Shown here piece by piece: positions 46,151 to 59,060 of a stretch of DNA of 64,000 nucleotides. The stretch comes from Ischnura elegans. Its lineage: Eukaryota > Arthropoda > Insecta > Odonata > Coenagrionidae. The stretch is taken from positions 74,458,120 to 74,522,119 of the forward strand of contig NC_060259.1 of NCBI RefSeq assembly GCF_921293095.1, read 5' to 3'. The notes beneath the pieces are model-generated. The model saw only the letters and a list, made by a program, of their open reading frames with translations. It had not been told where the DNA came from and searched no databases. The position numbers and the translations under genes are program-made. Position 1 is the stretch's first letter. Every line of letters begins with the position of its first letter.

Positions 46151-48689
46151 GGGCAGGTATTCATAAATGGGACTTGGAACGCAACTAGTCGAGAGACAAT
46201 GGATATATCCATGAGAAGAAACCCTTTTCCCCGTACTAATTGAAAAAAAAGCCTCGCCGCCCGCGGAGGAACGGCGTCACCTCTGGAATGTGGGGGGCTT
46301 GTCCGCTTCTAGCGCTGGGAATTTCAGCCGGGATGAATCCATTGCGGCAACTCAGCGGAAGTCAGCGGTCTGACGTCATCACCCTCGAAGACCTGTTCTC
46401 ATTGGATGTTTTCTACCGCTGTGAAATGAGGGAGGTGCCTCCTTGTGTTGTTCTCCCGTTATACCTTGTTTCTGCTTCGCAAGCCAAACAGTGGTGTAAA
46501 GTTATCCAATCAGCTTCCACCGTTTGCCTTTGGTCACAATGCACTGTTAAAGCACTTCTGGTGTTACCAACCTCCACTTAAACCCAAGCATCGACTTCAC
46601 AAACGTACCATTAACCTAATCCCAGCTAATCCTACGAAACTGTTTCAAGTCTGTGACTTTCTAGTGCAAAACAGGCACCACTAAGGAACAGCCATCCGCC
46701 TGGGAAGTGCGGGATACTACAAATTAAGGGACTTTTACTTGTACTGCCTCATCAAATCACTCGTCTATGAGTCTTTTCTATGTCTTTCCTTCTTCATCCA
46801 AAGACTTAAAATTGTATCGTAATCTAGAGTTTTATTTTCTTGTGTCAATTTTGCAAATACTTAAAAAATTAAAAAAAAATCCATTGCAAAACTTAACAAA
46901 AAGATGATAGAAAGATTATACACTGATAAAAAAAAAAAGATATAATCAAAAAAATATCCTGTAAGAAATATTAATAATAAAAAATATAAATATTATAATC
47001 AAAACAGAATTAAAAAAAGTCAATTTTCTATATCATGTATTTAGTTTTTAAGTTTCTTCTTTACACAACAACAGAACATATGCGCACGACACGGTTTTAT
47101 TGTAATTTCTGTCTGACTGGTTGTGGTGATTGTGGCTCTCCGGTACAGTTTACTCCGACGCGCCTTCGGCACGACCATTTCATGTGCAGATTGTAATTGT
47201 TCTTTGGCGTGATATTCCGCCTAATTGACGACTTGGTCAATAGAAATAGCTGTACTAAGCGAAAATATACAAATATCATAGGCAGAGTGGCTTAGGCTTC
47301 TGGGGTGTTTATCTTTGATTTCACTTTTATATGAACGGAAAATTTTACGTTTTTATCTCTGCAAGAGTATATTTTCTGTGGCAACTCACAATAATTTCAA
47401 AAATAATTTCATTTAGTGTAGACAAATATGACCATATTCACGTCGCCAGTTTTTCAATAACATTAAAATTTCTTTTTCGTTACTTACATTTTATTTTACC
47501 AATAATATTGTATTGAGTAGTGCCTGGGATTGTAGTGGACGCGGTTCCCTTATAGTTCCCATACCGAATCTGATATTGGTGATGAATGTGGTTAAGGAGG
47601 TTTTGCATTTCAAGAAGCGTACTGTTGTGACACCAAAGTTGAGAGGGCTACTTCTTAAAATTTTCTGTATTTTAGGAACTTAGGTGGCGAATGGGTTTTT
47701 TCACTATATTCTAATATCATTGGTGTTGTGGTGCGCATTGGTAGCGTTAGTTGATGCTACATTTTGGATGGCTATATTTTCTAATTTAATGGTATTTATC
47801 GTGAATGGGTCTCCTCATTAGCGACTATCTGAATTATGAGGAGCTATTTAAAGAATGTTCGACTCAATGGTTCGAATTCGAATGGATGTCGTTTCCCTTG
47901 TCTTCATCTTTCCAGCTTCTTGTTCGATTCTATCCCTGGAAATATCAGCAAATTCTTTTGCGGCAGCTTGGCATTTAGTCTTCGCCGCATTTGGCCATGG
48001 AATTGAATTTTGTGTGTTTCAAACCAAATTTCCTCCAAGCCTCAAACCAAAAATTCATCTTAGCATTTTAGTGGTTATATTCTCGTGCTCTGACATTGCG
48101 TGTAGCCTATGTTCGCTTACCTTTTGAGAGCGGCATCAAGTATAGCCTTTATCTCAGATTAGATATACATTTCTCACGATAAAAGTAGAGAAAAATTGAA
48201 ATTCTTGCGTCGTTAGGATTATTCGTCGTGATGGTTTTCTTTGGCACGTATGGTAATAATTTTTTTCTTTAGATGTCGCTTTTACAAACCTTTTTTTCTT
48301 CAAAATTGCTGCTGTTATCCTGGAAATGAACGATTTATTCATGTAATACAATTTTGTAAATGCCTTAATGGCTAAGATTCAAAGTATATTCTCTTTACCT
48401 ACTAATTTTAAGGTCCTTTTTTAAGCCCGCTGAATGCGGTTTTGATATGCTGCCGAATTATTGTCTCCTGCGAACAAATGCGTTGGGGTTATCATAAAAA
48501 TACGCGTAAAGTATAACTGACCTTTTGAGGACTTAAAATAGATAAATTTTCTCCCGTATCTATGTAGCAAATACGCACACGACGAGCGGAGAGATAATTT
48601 TAGACGTATTCATAAGTGGTTTCCGGGATTTTTCGTTTTGTTGGAGGCGAAAAATCTTGTTTTTTTATATTTTTTGTTGGCGGCAGAAG
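46151..48689. other. Non-coding stretch with an A-rich tract
   Basis: A CpG-rich part at 46255-46390 includes TGACGTCA at 46371-46378. A low-complexity A-rich tract runs from about 46850 to 47030. The frame at 46240-46581 has no recognised domain. Confidence 0.35.
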
Positions 48690-48980
48690 TATCTTCTCCG
48701 CTGTTTCGCATCCACAAGCACTTGTTTTCGCGCGCGGTTTCCCTCTTCTGCTCGGCGTTTGACCTTCCTCCCTTCTTCCCATTCATGAAGCCGTCTCTCC
48801 TCCCCCCACCCTCTGCTTACCTATCGTCCCTTCCCTATCTCAGACTCTCCAGAATCCCTTCGCCCTTCCCGATCAGTACCCGCTCAAAGCACTTACTCCC
48901 TCTCCGTGTCTTCGCTGGGAGGAGTTCTTCACGAGTCGCGTCGTGTGTTGGCAGTTACCCAGTTTACGTCTGTGTAAGTT
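48690..48980 (+). promoter_or_regulatory. Candidate promoter and untranslated first exon
   Basis: A CpG- and pyrimidine-rich block leads into TTCACGAGTCGCGTCG and then a strong donor, GTCTGT|GTAAGTTCG, at 48974. This looks like a leader exon transcribed rightwards. No coding sequence is implied. Confidence 0.3.
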
Positions 48981-51900
48981 CGCGAAAATTATGGCGGAAA
49001 TGAGGTCTTTACTATGCATCCGCTATTCGCAGATTTCAGATGTATGGTGTACATTGTTTGCCCGTGTAACTAAATGTGGAATCGTTACAAGGAAGCTTCT
49101 GGGCTGGCCTTTCATTAAAATTAATTTACAGAGTTTGTGTTCCTTACACGGGTGAGGGAGCCTATTAAGTATACTTTACCGTCGTGTCTAAATGAGAGTA
49201 TGATGATAAAATTCCGGATAAAGTAATCGTACTTTTTTCTGAGGGAATCAACAGTAGCCTCCGTTTTTCTATGAGCTTCCTGTGTTTTTTATATTACTAA
49301 GTCCAGTTTTTTAACACATCCTCTTGAAAATGTCTTAAGTCAATTATTATTACTTCCTAGTATCACTCCACGCAGTCAGGCGGGAGTTACATTCGCATTT
49401 ATCTTCAGGCTTGTCTAGCCTTTGGTTGGCATGTTCTTGAGTCATATTGAATTCGTTAAGTACTTTTTAAGTCCTTTTTAAATATTAAAATTATATCTGG
49501 GCCTAAAATGGCTCTTCACCTAAATTTATGTTTTTATTATTATGAATTCGGGGCTTAGGAGACCTGAACCCGCTTAATAAAATAGCAGTAGAGGTGGGCA
49601 TTGTTTTGCCGCTGGACCCAATGCTGCCGCTCCAACCGCCTCTAGCCTTCGCTTGCCATGGTTGCGTCAAGTTTGAAATGATCACCCTCTCTTACGCGCT
49701 GCGTTTTCTTCATTATTCTACTCGATTCTATTGTTTCATTCTATCAAACGGCATCACAAAAATGGATGACGGGTAATAGTGGATATTTACCAACTATCTT
49801 TTCTAGAAGGTTCCTCTATATGGATCCGGTGACCATTCTCCTTTGTTGCGCCATCTCATCCTCTATTACTCGTTAATGGAGTTAAGATGAAATGTGAACC
49901 TTCCTTTTCTTGCATTAGTCCTCGTTACTATATTTTATTTTCCTGTTCGTGTTCGTATTCCGTCTAGTTTTACCATTCCAATTTACCCTTCTATAGAACG
50001 CTTAACTTCTCCCTTTCTAGATATAGTAGTGGTCCTATTCCTGTCTTGAGTCCTTCACGTATTCATAACGATTATTTTGGACCGTATCCTGGTTTGCTAT
50101 TTTCCCTGTTAATGACTTGCGATCATTGTCAACTTTTTGTCTTACATTAATATAATGGTATATATGAAGAGTTAGATATTTAATAGTGTTCTTTTACGAA
50201 AATGATATCCTTAATGCTCATTGCCTAGTGTCAATCTTCTATTTACGTTTAGCCATTGTCTGGTACGTAATGGAAAACGCTCCCGTACTGTTAATTAACC
50301 ATTTGATGGCACTCTCTTTCCTTGTTGCTGATGTTAAATTTGCAAACAAGACTTCAGTTTTCCTATGCTTTCATTTGATTAGGCCTGTGGTGCCTTTCTG
50401 CAATTTCTGTCGCATGCATTCCGATTAAATTTCTTCTGTAATTCATTATTCTCCCCTCTTCATTTCCGTGAGTATCCCTGTTGTTCCGCTTTTTGTGCTC
50501 CAATTGCCGTGCGTTCCCGCCATTTCGGTGTGTCATCTATGCCTTCCTAGACATGGTGTCCATATATGTGATCTCTTTATGCTGCTATGCGACCATTCCT
50601 TATTTCGTCTCAGGGTAACTCGGGTGTGGCAAGTGTTTACCCTATGATATATCCATGCCTCATTCTGTTTCTGGGGAATGGGAGGGTGTGGTTGTAAGTT
50701 CGATGGCAAAGTTTTTGTTAGGGCCGCACGTCAAATCCGTGACCAAGAGGTAATTTGGCTATCAACTCGCGAAACCTGCTTGGGTGCAGGTCACGTAACA
50801 ATACTCCGCCCGTCGGAAGGGGCGTTCTACTCTTGTCCCCGTGGCACATTTCGTTAACCCTTGCGCTGAAATGACGAGTCTAGCTCTTCATGAACTCCCG
50901 ATGCCAAATCGTGCAATGACGAGTGTAATTCCTCATCAGATTTTTTATAATTTTAGCACTATTTAGGGGAAAAATATAAATATTTTGAAAGTTAAACAAT
51001 GTTAAAACATCCATAATGCACGTAAAGAACTCATATTTCATTAAATATGGTGCATTGGAAGGAATAAAATGAATCTATACGTGTAGCGGTAGCTGTGTTA
51101 TCGATGTTTAGCTGAGGGTTCGTTCGTGAACAATATCAAATGATAATAAATTTTTACTCCACAGTTCTCGTTGATTATAAACTACAAAATATCATTTTTA
51201 TAATCAACCATTCCATTGAAAATAAACAGAAAAAATAAATAGAGGATAGGAGTATGGTACTCAGAAATCAAATGGAGGTGGAAGGGCTTATATGGAGACG
51301 TGAACGGCTGCGGCAAAAGTGATGACTTCGGTTACCTGGACCGAAAGGTAGTATGCGTGATTTTACCCAATAAAAACCTTTTTACTTCGTTGGTCGAAAT
51401 ATTATGATCTAAGCAGTTTTCAGTTTTTCTGTAATACCCAGAGGTTTAAAATATAATTAATTTTTATCACAAAAGTAAAGTGAATGATTTTTTAAAAATC
51501 TATGTAAGGTCAAACCCTGTCCTCGCGTCGCATCAAATCACAAAGACATTGGTTTTGCCGAATCGTTAAATAAACAGCAAATTTAGGTTTTGGTGATCCA
51601 ACAAAACATTTAAAATTTGCATTCAATGCCAGGAGTCATTAATTTGTATTTTTTTAGCATGTCGTCCTGCATGGAATAAGTTTAAGGGACGAGTGGTGAC
51701 GCATGGCGAAATTGCAAATTGCTTTATTAGTGGAAATACCAACGCGAAGTAAAATTACAAATCAGAAAGCGGAAAATAAATTTGGAATATGGAGATACTA
51801 AAGAGTATGGACTGCAGCATGTTTCTCTTCGTCTGCATTTTCAGAAAGATCGAATTGTTGGTGTCCAGAGACCGGGCGTCACCGAACTAGGGTTGTGTGT

Positions 51901-52022
51901 GTTGGTACGAATGTCATTTTCACGGAAATTTCAAAGTATTCTCTGCTAACGGTACTTCATCTAATGGTGAATACAGGCAATCAGCATATCTGGAAATTAC
52001 TTTTAAAAATTCGCATGTCTTA
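48981..52022. other. Non-coding stretch
   Basis: No gene was recognised. The string AATGACGAGT occurs twice about 44 bases apart near 50870-50925, next to GTTAACCCTTGCGCTG, perhaps a repeat remnant. Confidence 0.35.
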
Positions 52023-52229
52023 AGCCCGTTTTACGCTGGCCTTATTACTTGAACAAGCGGACGTACGTGCGAGGGCGCATTTCAGTTTGCGTCGTGTAAA
52101 GCGGTTAATTGCTAGAACGCACGCGAGATGGCAAAATAGCCCGTGTACTAATTTGGTTCATGCATTCACCCATTTGCACACCAGGTTGAGGAAAAAGTGC
52201 AGTTCTAAGTTGTGCATTTACATCACCCT
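52023..52229 (+). mobile_element. MITE, AGGYCGTTTTACACGG family, degraded copy
   Basis: The body GACGTACGTGCGAGGGCGC and GCGTCGTGTAAAGCGG matches the copies at 54520 and 63205. The left end is AGCCCGTTTTACGCTGG. The right end has decayed, so its limit is approximate. Confidence 0.55.
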
Positions 52230-53789
52230 AAGTAAAAAAGGCCATTAGACAGGCTCCGATGTCAATAACTGTTTAAGCAATCAAAAATGTCGATTAGTTT
52301 TTTAATACATTTGTTATTTTGACTAATCAACTATTATAATTCTCACTTTGCCTTAGTAATCTTGAAAAAAATGAAACATGGCACATCACTGTTACTTTTT
52401 GAGTTATTAGAAGGTGAATGCTGTATTTGAATTCTAATTACGGTGACACACGAAAATGGCCCTACCGTGGTCTCGGATAGATGAAAAAAAAATTAAAATA
52501 TAAGGATTCAATCGTCAACATTCCGGAATTTTGTTTTTTTTCTATCCTCAACTAATGTTGTCTATGACAATTTTATTTTTATAACATGTGCGAAAAATAT
52601 TTATTTCGAATCGTGCTCGTGAGCCAACCTCCTTAATTTGGCGGCGTACCCCTGCAATTGGTTTAATCTTCCATTATTAGAGCAGATGTCTTTTTCATTT
52701 CGTTTCTTTACCCAGTGTAGCCTCAGAATATCGAACATTGAGTATGGTATGCGGAAATTTTGGTCATTATCTTAAGCTTAATATCTCTCCACCTACTTCA
52801 CCACCCTTACCGAGTTTCTTGGTTTTCCTTATTCTCTACCTGCGCATGATGTAAATCTATTAGTTTTGTGCCTGCTCTTCACTGATTCGCCAGTGTATAC
52901 CTACGCTAGCAATGACGTTGGAAATAGGCGATTTATGCATTAGTTGTTTTGCATTAGTAATTAGTCATTCCATGCCCGATTTCCTCTTCTCCACGTGAAG
53001 TTACCATTCCAGACCCATATTTTTCGACTTTATTCTAGCGATCCGTAGCTATTGCATTTTGGACACTCGGCTATGCTAGGATTTTTAACATGCTCTACTT
53101 TTCGTGGTGTTATTCCCAGCCCTCTTTCTTCTCCACGTGGCTATTCATGGGCATTTAATGAAGACCCGTTCCAAAATAAATGAGATAAGCTCGCGTTGTG
53201 GGCATAATTTTACTGTTCCTTTCTGAATGTCATGGCTTCTGTCGGTTCCATACGGTGGTTGATTATTTTCCCCTCCGTTCGTGACTCTGTCTTTTTGGAA
53301 TCCTCTCCCAACATAGAATTAATTGCTTATATGTGTTGCATTTTTCGTTAACGTGTATTTCTAGATGTCTGTATGGACAAAATGCCTTCGTTATTTCTGT
53401 TTTGGCCTTCAGTTTGAAAATTAATCACTATGACCTTTAAAATGCCATAAATACTTGAGGGCGCCTATTTACTGCTCAGTGTGTTTTTTTTCGTGTTGTT
53501 TTTAAATTCTTTTTCGGATGTTGGTGTAGGAGGCGTTCCTCTGCAATTGGGAGAAAAGTTATCTTATATGTATTCCATCCAGCGTTTAGTATGCATTTAT
53601 TTCCGTCGGGGACTGAATTTTCTGGTAATTTCAAATTTCTTTTTTCCTCAGGGTATAACCATTTTGGAGTGAAGTTGACGTGATTCATCAATAACTTTCA
53701 TTGCTCGTGTGCGTATTTCTTGTAGAAATTTTTAATTTTATGTGATATTTAGGAAAAGTTACTCACTCAGTAATTCAACGCGAAGGCTG
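52230..53789. other. Non-coding stretch
   Basis: Nothing recognised. The frames at 53476-53691 overlap on both strands without domain or splice support. Confidence 0.35.
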
Positions 53790-54012
53790 GTTTGGATAGG
53801 TGTGGATAGAGCTCACCCAGGTCTAAAGAAAAGGCGTATGAAGTTCTCACGTTGTGGTTTTTAGGGGTAATTCCTTTCCCTGGGCCATCTCTAACTCTTA
53901 GGTTTTTGTCTGAGGGCTCAGAGATTTCACCCGAGATTTGAACCGCGGACCCCTAGATCAGCAACCTTAGGCTCTACCCTCTGGGCTATCACGTTCTCCC
54001 ATTGAGCTACCA
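53790..54012 (-). repeat. tRNA-derived SINE with two A boxes
   Basis: Read on the minus strand it has TAGCTCAATGGG (54009-53998), then TAGCCCAGAGGG (53988-53977), then the B box GGTTCAAATCTC (53944-53933). Either of the first two fits the pol III A-box consensus. The body continues with GCCCTCAGACAAAAACC. It is a different family from the copies at 20931 and 45967. The 3' limit is approximate. Confidence 0.55.
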
Positions 54013-54519
54013 CCTCCATTTCCGCAGAGCCAAGATACCTCTCTATATTAGCAATGCCCTATCGAGTTATTTTTCTCCGATGAATAGAATGGTACGTGGC
54101 ATAACTTGGAATGGCGGAATCTCTTATTGACATTGAATCAACTAGAAAAGCTATAAGAAGAGGATAATCCCATGGAAGTGTGCAATGTATTCCTGTCGTT
54201 TCAACATGAAAAACTTTATTAGCTCATGAGTTTTACTCGACCGAGTATAATTGGGGTGTGATGATCATGGTATTATTCTCCCCATGTTTGGAAGTTCATC
54301 ATCATGTCTGTGGGTTGTATTCATTGTTACATAATTCTTGTTATCTTTCGGTAAATTTCATCTCTCTTGTATTTTCGTTATTCTGATAATGATTTTAACA
54401 GTGTTCGTGGTCACTAGGGATGGACGAGTTGTGATGGAGTGGTTACGAATAAAAGTTGAGTTCTTCCAAAGAAAATTCCAGCCTTTAATGGTTAATTATG
54501 TCTATCTTCTCTATCTTGA

Positions 54520-54754
54520 AGGCCGTTTTACACGGGGCACGTACTTGCAAAATCTGACGTGTGTACGAAGGCGCAGTCAAAATTGCGTCGTGTAAAGCGT
54601 TGGATTGCTAGAACACATGCGAGAATGCGTGGACGTGAGATGGCAAAATAGCCCCTGTTCCAATTTCGTTCGTGCATTCGCGCAATTTCACGCCATTTTA
54701 GAAATTTATGCAGCTCTAACCTGCGCAATTCCGTGCACCGTGTAAAACGGCCCT
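54520..54754 (+). mobile_element. MITE, AGGYCGTTTTACACGG family, copy 3
   Basis: The ends AGGCCGTTTTACACGGG and inverted AGGGCCGTTTTACACGG bound about 235 bp. The body is very close to the copy at 63205. Target bases are not clean (TGA on the left, AAG or TAA on the right depending on the border). Confidence 0.65.
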
Positions 54755-57700
54755 AAGAGTCCCTTAGTTGGAGGAGAATCATTTTCATCAATTGTGTAGT
54801 TTGTTATTTCTTATGGTTTTTCAATTATTCTGTTATGGTGTCTATTATGATTTATTTTCATTCCCTTCATAATGCTCTTTTAGGAAATAGCACTGAGGGA
54901 AAGATATCGTGTCGTGCCGCATAGTTTTTTTTCGATCTGAGCTTGTAATTTTCATTCTTAGTATCCCGCGCCCACGTTCTGAAAATCAGCGTTTCCGCTC
55001 CTTTGTGGGAGATCTCCTCAGGCTGCTTTATTTAGCGCCGTCATATTTATATCACTTCTCTAGCGGTGAAGGAGGGCATGGTTAGTGGTGGGGATTTGGG
55101 TTGAGGCCTCTCGAAGTTTAGTTTGCTGGAAAGATCATGGGAACATGAATCGCTAACTTATCATATAGGCAGACTCTGGTATTATTCCTATGCGCTTTAA
55201 TTATTATCTGAGACTTTTCCGCTCCTTAGGGTAGATGACTTTCTATATGTTGTCTTAATATCACATAACATTATCGTACCTAGATGAGTATTTCCATTCC
55301 TATTGCATTTATGGAGAAAGGCTTCTAGGTTGCCTCCGAGGTGAATTATCTTGAGGAATATTATTATCTTGAATTCTTAGCATACCTTAGCATTGTTCAA
55401 TTCATGTCTTGTCGTCCCAAGTTCCCACTCCAGCCTGCCCTATAGATGGTTTTGAACACCTATGTTCACGGGAGAGTCACTATTGTCTCCGCATCGAAGC
55501 GAGATCTACGTACTAGCAGTGTATATTCGAATTTTTATTTTGATGTTCTATATTGTTTATGTTATTAACGACTCATGTTTACTTGATTTCTGCTGCTTAC
55601 GGTAGCTGGCGAAAAAATAATGTAAACCCTTGATATTGCAGTGCATGTTTTTTAACTTCCAAATTGCAAGCCGTTATGATGAGTAGGTCGACACGTGAAT
55701 GTGGAAACAATTAGAAAGTATGTTACTAACAGCTTTTATTCTTGGCAGCAAGGGAATGAACTAAAGTATTGTGTAAATGTAAGTTTTGGATACTAGAGAG
55801 TTTAAGGGTATTGTACTTGATGAAATTTTATTTTTCGAATACTTGAATCGGAAGGGAACCATCACCAAAATGGAATTTATTTTGCATTTCTTCGATTTCA
55901 GAAGAAAATCTTTCCTTTGCGTACAAAATTAAATCGAGTTTTTTTTCATGAAAAACTAAACTTATGTGAAGTTCTGTGCAATTATACAAAATGGAGTCGC
56001 TACAGTAGCCTGATTCCTGGGTAAAATATAGCATGCTCTGAGCGTGTGGTTGGGTGTGGAACGCTGTGCGTGGGTAACAACGGTTCAGTCCTCTTGATAT
56101 TCAGGCTGCGAAGTCTCTTTCTTGGCTGTGGATACGTCTAGTTATGATGCCAGCGTTGTCACCATTTTCTGATCCCGGAATCTTGGCTATGTTGAGCTCG
56201 ATTTTCGAGTTGGAAAGACTCACGGACTCATGGGACTCCTATCTAGCCTATCAGACTTTCCATACCATGGATTTTATGAGCGCCTACCTTGGTAAAAGAT
56301 CCTGATGTCAAGAAAGAAACACATGATTTATTGGTTATTATGAGAGGCGCTATCATGGGGTAAGAATAGAGTATGGGTCGTCTTTGTTATCAAGGGGTTT
56401 ATATGCTATGTACCAAGACTCCACGTTTATACGTTTGGGTAATACAAATAATTTATATAATACCGCCTTTCTATTCACCGCGTATAGATCTAATCGTCTC
56501 GTAGTTCTGTCACCCTTGCCGGTTATGTTGTGGTAGGAAAATTAGACCAAATGACAGTGAAAATATTCTCGGAAATAGCCACAGGTATGGGTCGTGAAAT
56601 GTCTGGACGTAAGATAAATGCCTAATTATTCCCGTAGTGTAAGAGTTATCCGCTAGAATTATTTCCCTTTTCCGTTATTCCTTGCCTCAAAATTTAACAC
56701 GTGCAATGTCTATTGGAAGACATATTCCGTTCCAGGTAACACTTGCATTAACATCTTCGGTGACGTATTGAGTGTTCCCCATCGCATTTGGAGAGGAGTT
56801 GATCGGGTTGCCGGTGAATTGTAAGGAGTAAGGGAGGAAACTTGGGGGCGGATTATTATAGTTGCCTTACGGAAGGATGTAGAGAAATATAGAGAGTTGT
56901 CCTAAGGTAAACTTAAATGGGTAAGTGGTGAATAGTTCCATTCGTATCCGAGTTTTGGTGTTCGAGTCCCACCATTGTTTACTATCGTTTTTCTTTAATG
57001 GAACTTTCACCTCTTTGCAGGCTCTTAGGTAACATTTTCGTGGGGTCTTTCACATTTTCGTAGGGTTTTAGGGTCAGGCTATTCTTGATATTGTGAAGTT
57101 CACCGTATGCACCATGGAAATGTGAGGGTAATAGCGTATCGGTATAACGTAAAAAAGTCGAGACAAAATACGACGTGTCGAGAGGGATTTATGCGTATTC
57201 TAATAAAAACAGCAAATCCAGAGAAAATAAAAATAGATCTATTTTCAGAGCGCCAACTCTCTTCCGTGAACAGGAAGCCCGAAAGGCCGGTCAGGTTCGG
57301 TATCCTCGCGTGTATACGAGGGTCTGTCTGACATCTAGTTGCTAGTGATGCTGGGTCAAAAGATGGAAAGCATTATCGTGTGCTGTGCGAATTAAGGGTT
57401 TCCATGTGGAAGCGAGCAAATCAAGCCGAATCGTTTTCGAAGTATCGTCCAATGTAAAAAAAATTGCTAATTAAGAGAAGAAGGCAATTCTTATGTTGTT
57501 CATTTAAATCTCCGACCCAGGTTTTTGAGCGGACAGCCGTCATTCACAAGATCTGCATGGTGTGGATGAGTGTTACAAAATTTGTTCAATTGTGAGCGAA
57601 AGTTCCTCTAACTTCAACTCAAGTCATCTAAAGTTAAACATATTTGACATAGTTTAAGTTCAGATGATTCTAACAGAAAGGAACTCATCACGGAAATGAA

Positions 57701-58679
57701 ATTTCCTCGAATTGGTTTTGGTGACAGTAGCCTTTACCTAAGCAGTCCTATATCATGGTGCTGCGGGAGTAAAGGCATGTTTCCTATTACCCATGTTGCA
57801 ATTGTGTCTAGCCGGCCTGGAAATTTCTTTCCATTATTTTAGGGAAATGGTCACCTTACTGAGGAAATACCTTTAGTTTACATGACATTCAATTCTTTGG
57901 CTGGGAATAGTGTTCTTTTCTTGAGTGATTAGGTTAGATTCTACTAACTACCATAGAACCGCGATAGATAGCAGGGTAATAATTCTTTTGCATGACGTCG
58001 TCTTGTAATTTACAGCTCTCTTCTGGAAAGAGGGTTTATTATTTACTCGTCGCTTAGATTGGATGCCCCTCGCTGTGGTTCCATTGTTGTAACCATTCCG
58101 TACTTTTTAGCTGTTTCTTTACATAAGGCTGATTTACGATTTGCTTTAGGGTGAATGTTCACTCCATTCTCAAGTACCATACATGAATTCTCTTTCAAGA
58201 GTTCCGAATAGGGTCTGCTCTCTTCTTTTTTCGTACTTATTCACGAGCTCTTTGGCAGTGCTTTTGTTCTACAAAAAGTACAGTGCTGCAATTTATTATT
58301 TACTCAGTTGTGTTGTTGCTATTACCATATTAATTATCATATGTGACCTATCAATCAGATCTATTTCCCCATGCAGAATTTAGTAGGTGGAAGAGTTGGT
58401 CGAACTTAAGCTTAGGCAATAGACCCTTTGCATTTTGGTACCTCGATTCTCTTAATTGAGGTACGTGTTTGCTTCGAAGGTGGCAGGCATTATTCTTACT
58501 TTACCATCGCTTATTTTGTTCTCAAATCATTTTCTCGTTCTGTATTTATATATGTATTTTAAAACTTGGGTTAGGGGGGCTCCAAATATTTATTTTACCC
58601 TTGCACGACTCGGTCCACCACCGACTCTGTGAAACACCTTAAGGTAGATTATGGTCGGATATAAATTCGCGAATCGATC
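54755..58679. other. Non-coding stretch
   Basis: No gene was recognised. An imperfect hairpin lies at 57622-57669 (15 of 18 pairs, 12-base loop). A lone B-box-like string near 56960 (GTGTTCGAGTCCCACC) has no clear A box. Confidence 0.35.
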
Positions 58680-59060
58680 GTTATGTGAGCCGGCAGATTT
58701 CCCACGTTCCCCGGAAAGAGTCGATAAACATGCGGGATCACGAAGTTAGCCACCCTCCCCACTTTGCGCACCCTGTGGATCGTCAGCCTCCTTTCCGCCG
58801 TCACTTCCTCTGGCCCGTGCACCCTTCCGGTCGAGGCGAAACGATAAGGCGCGTGTTTCCTGCCGGCCCCGCCTCGCGGCTCGGCGCTGCTTCGCGCTGC
58901 GGCCGCGCGAGCCACGTCGCCCCTGTCACCGCTGGCTCGGCGCCGGCGGTGGCGTGACGTCACCGCGGTGTCGCGTCGCGGCGGTGACTTTTGCCCGGTG
59001 GCCAACGGAGGCTCGTTGAGGTTGGCTCCGGGCGGGTCGGGTGTGGGTTCCCTGGCTGCC
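58680..59060. promoter_or_regulatory. Strong CpG island with a full CRE
   Basis: This is the most GC- and CpG-dense block in the window, with TGACGTCA at 58956-58963 and GGGCGGG near 59030. Open frames run on both strands (minus 58649-59083, for example), but their low-complexity Arg/Ala/Pro content is what GC-rich DNA gives by chance. A promoter is the likeliest reading. Confidence 0.45.

Noticed and set aside
46240-46684. Overlapping frames of 113 and 79 codons
   Set aside because: No domain, no splice support; first part lies in CpG-rich DNA.
56900-57000. SINE or tRNA from the string GTGTTCGAGTCCCACC
   Set aside because: No convincing A box or shared body; a lone B-box-like string is common by chance.
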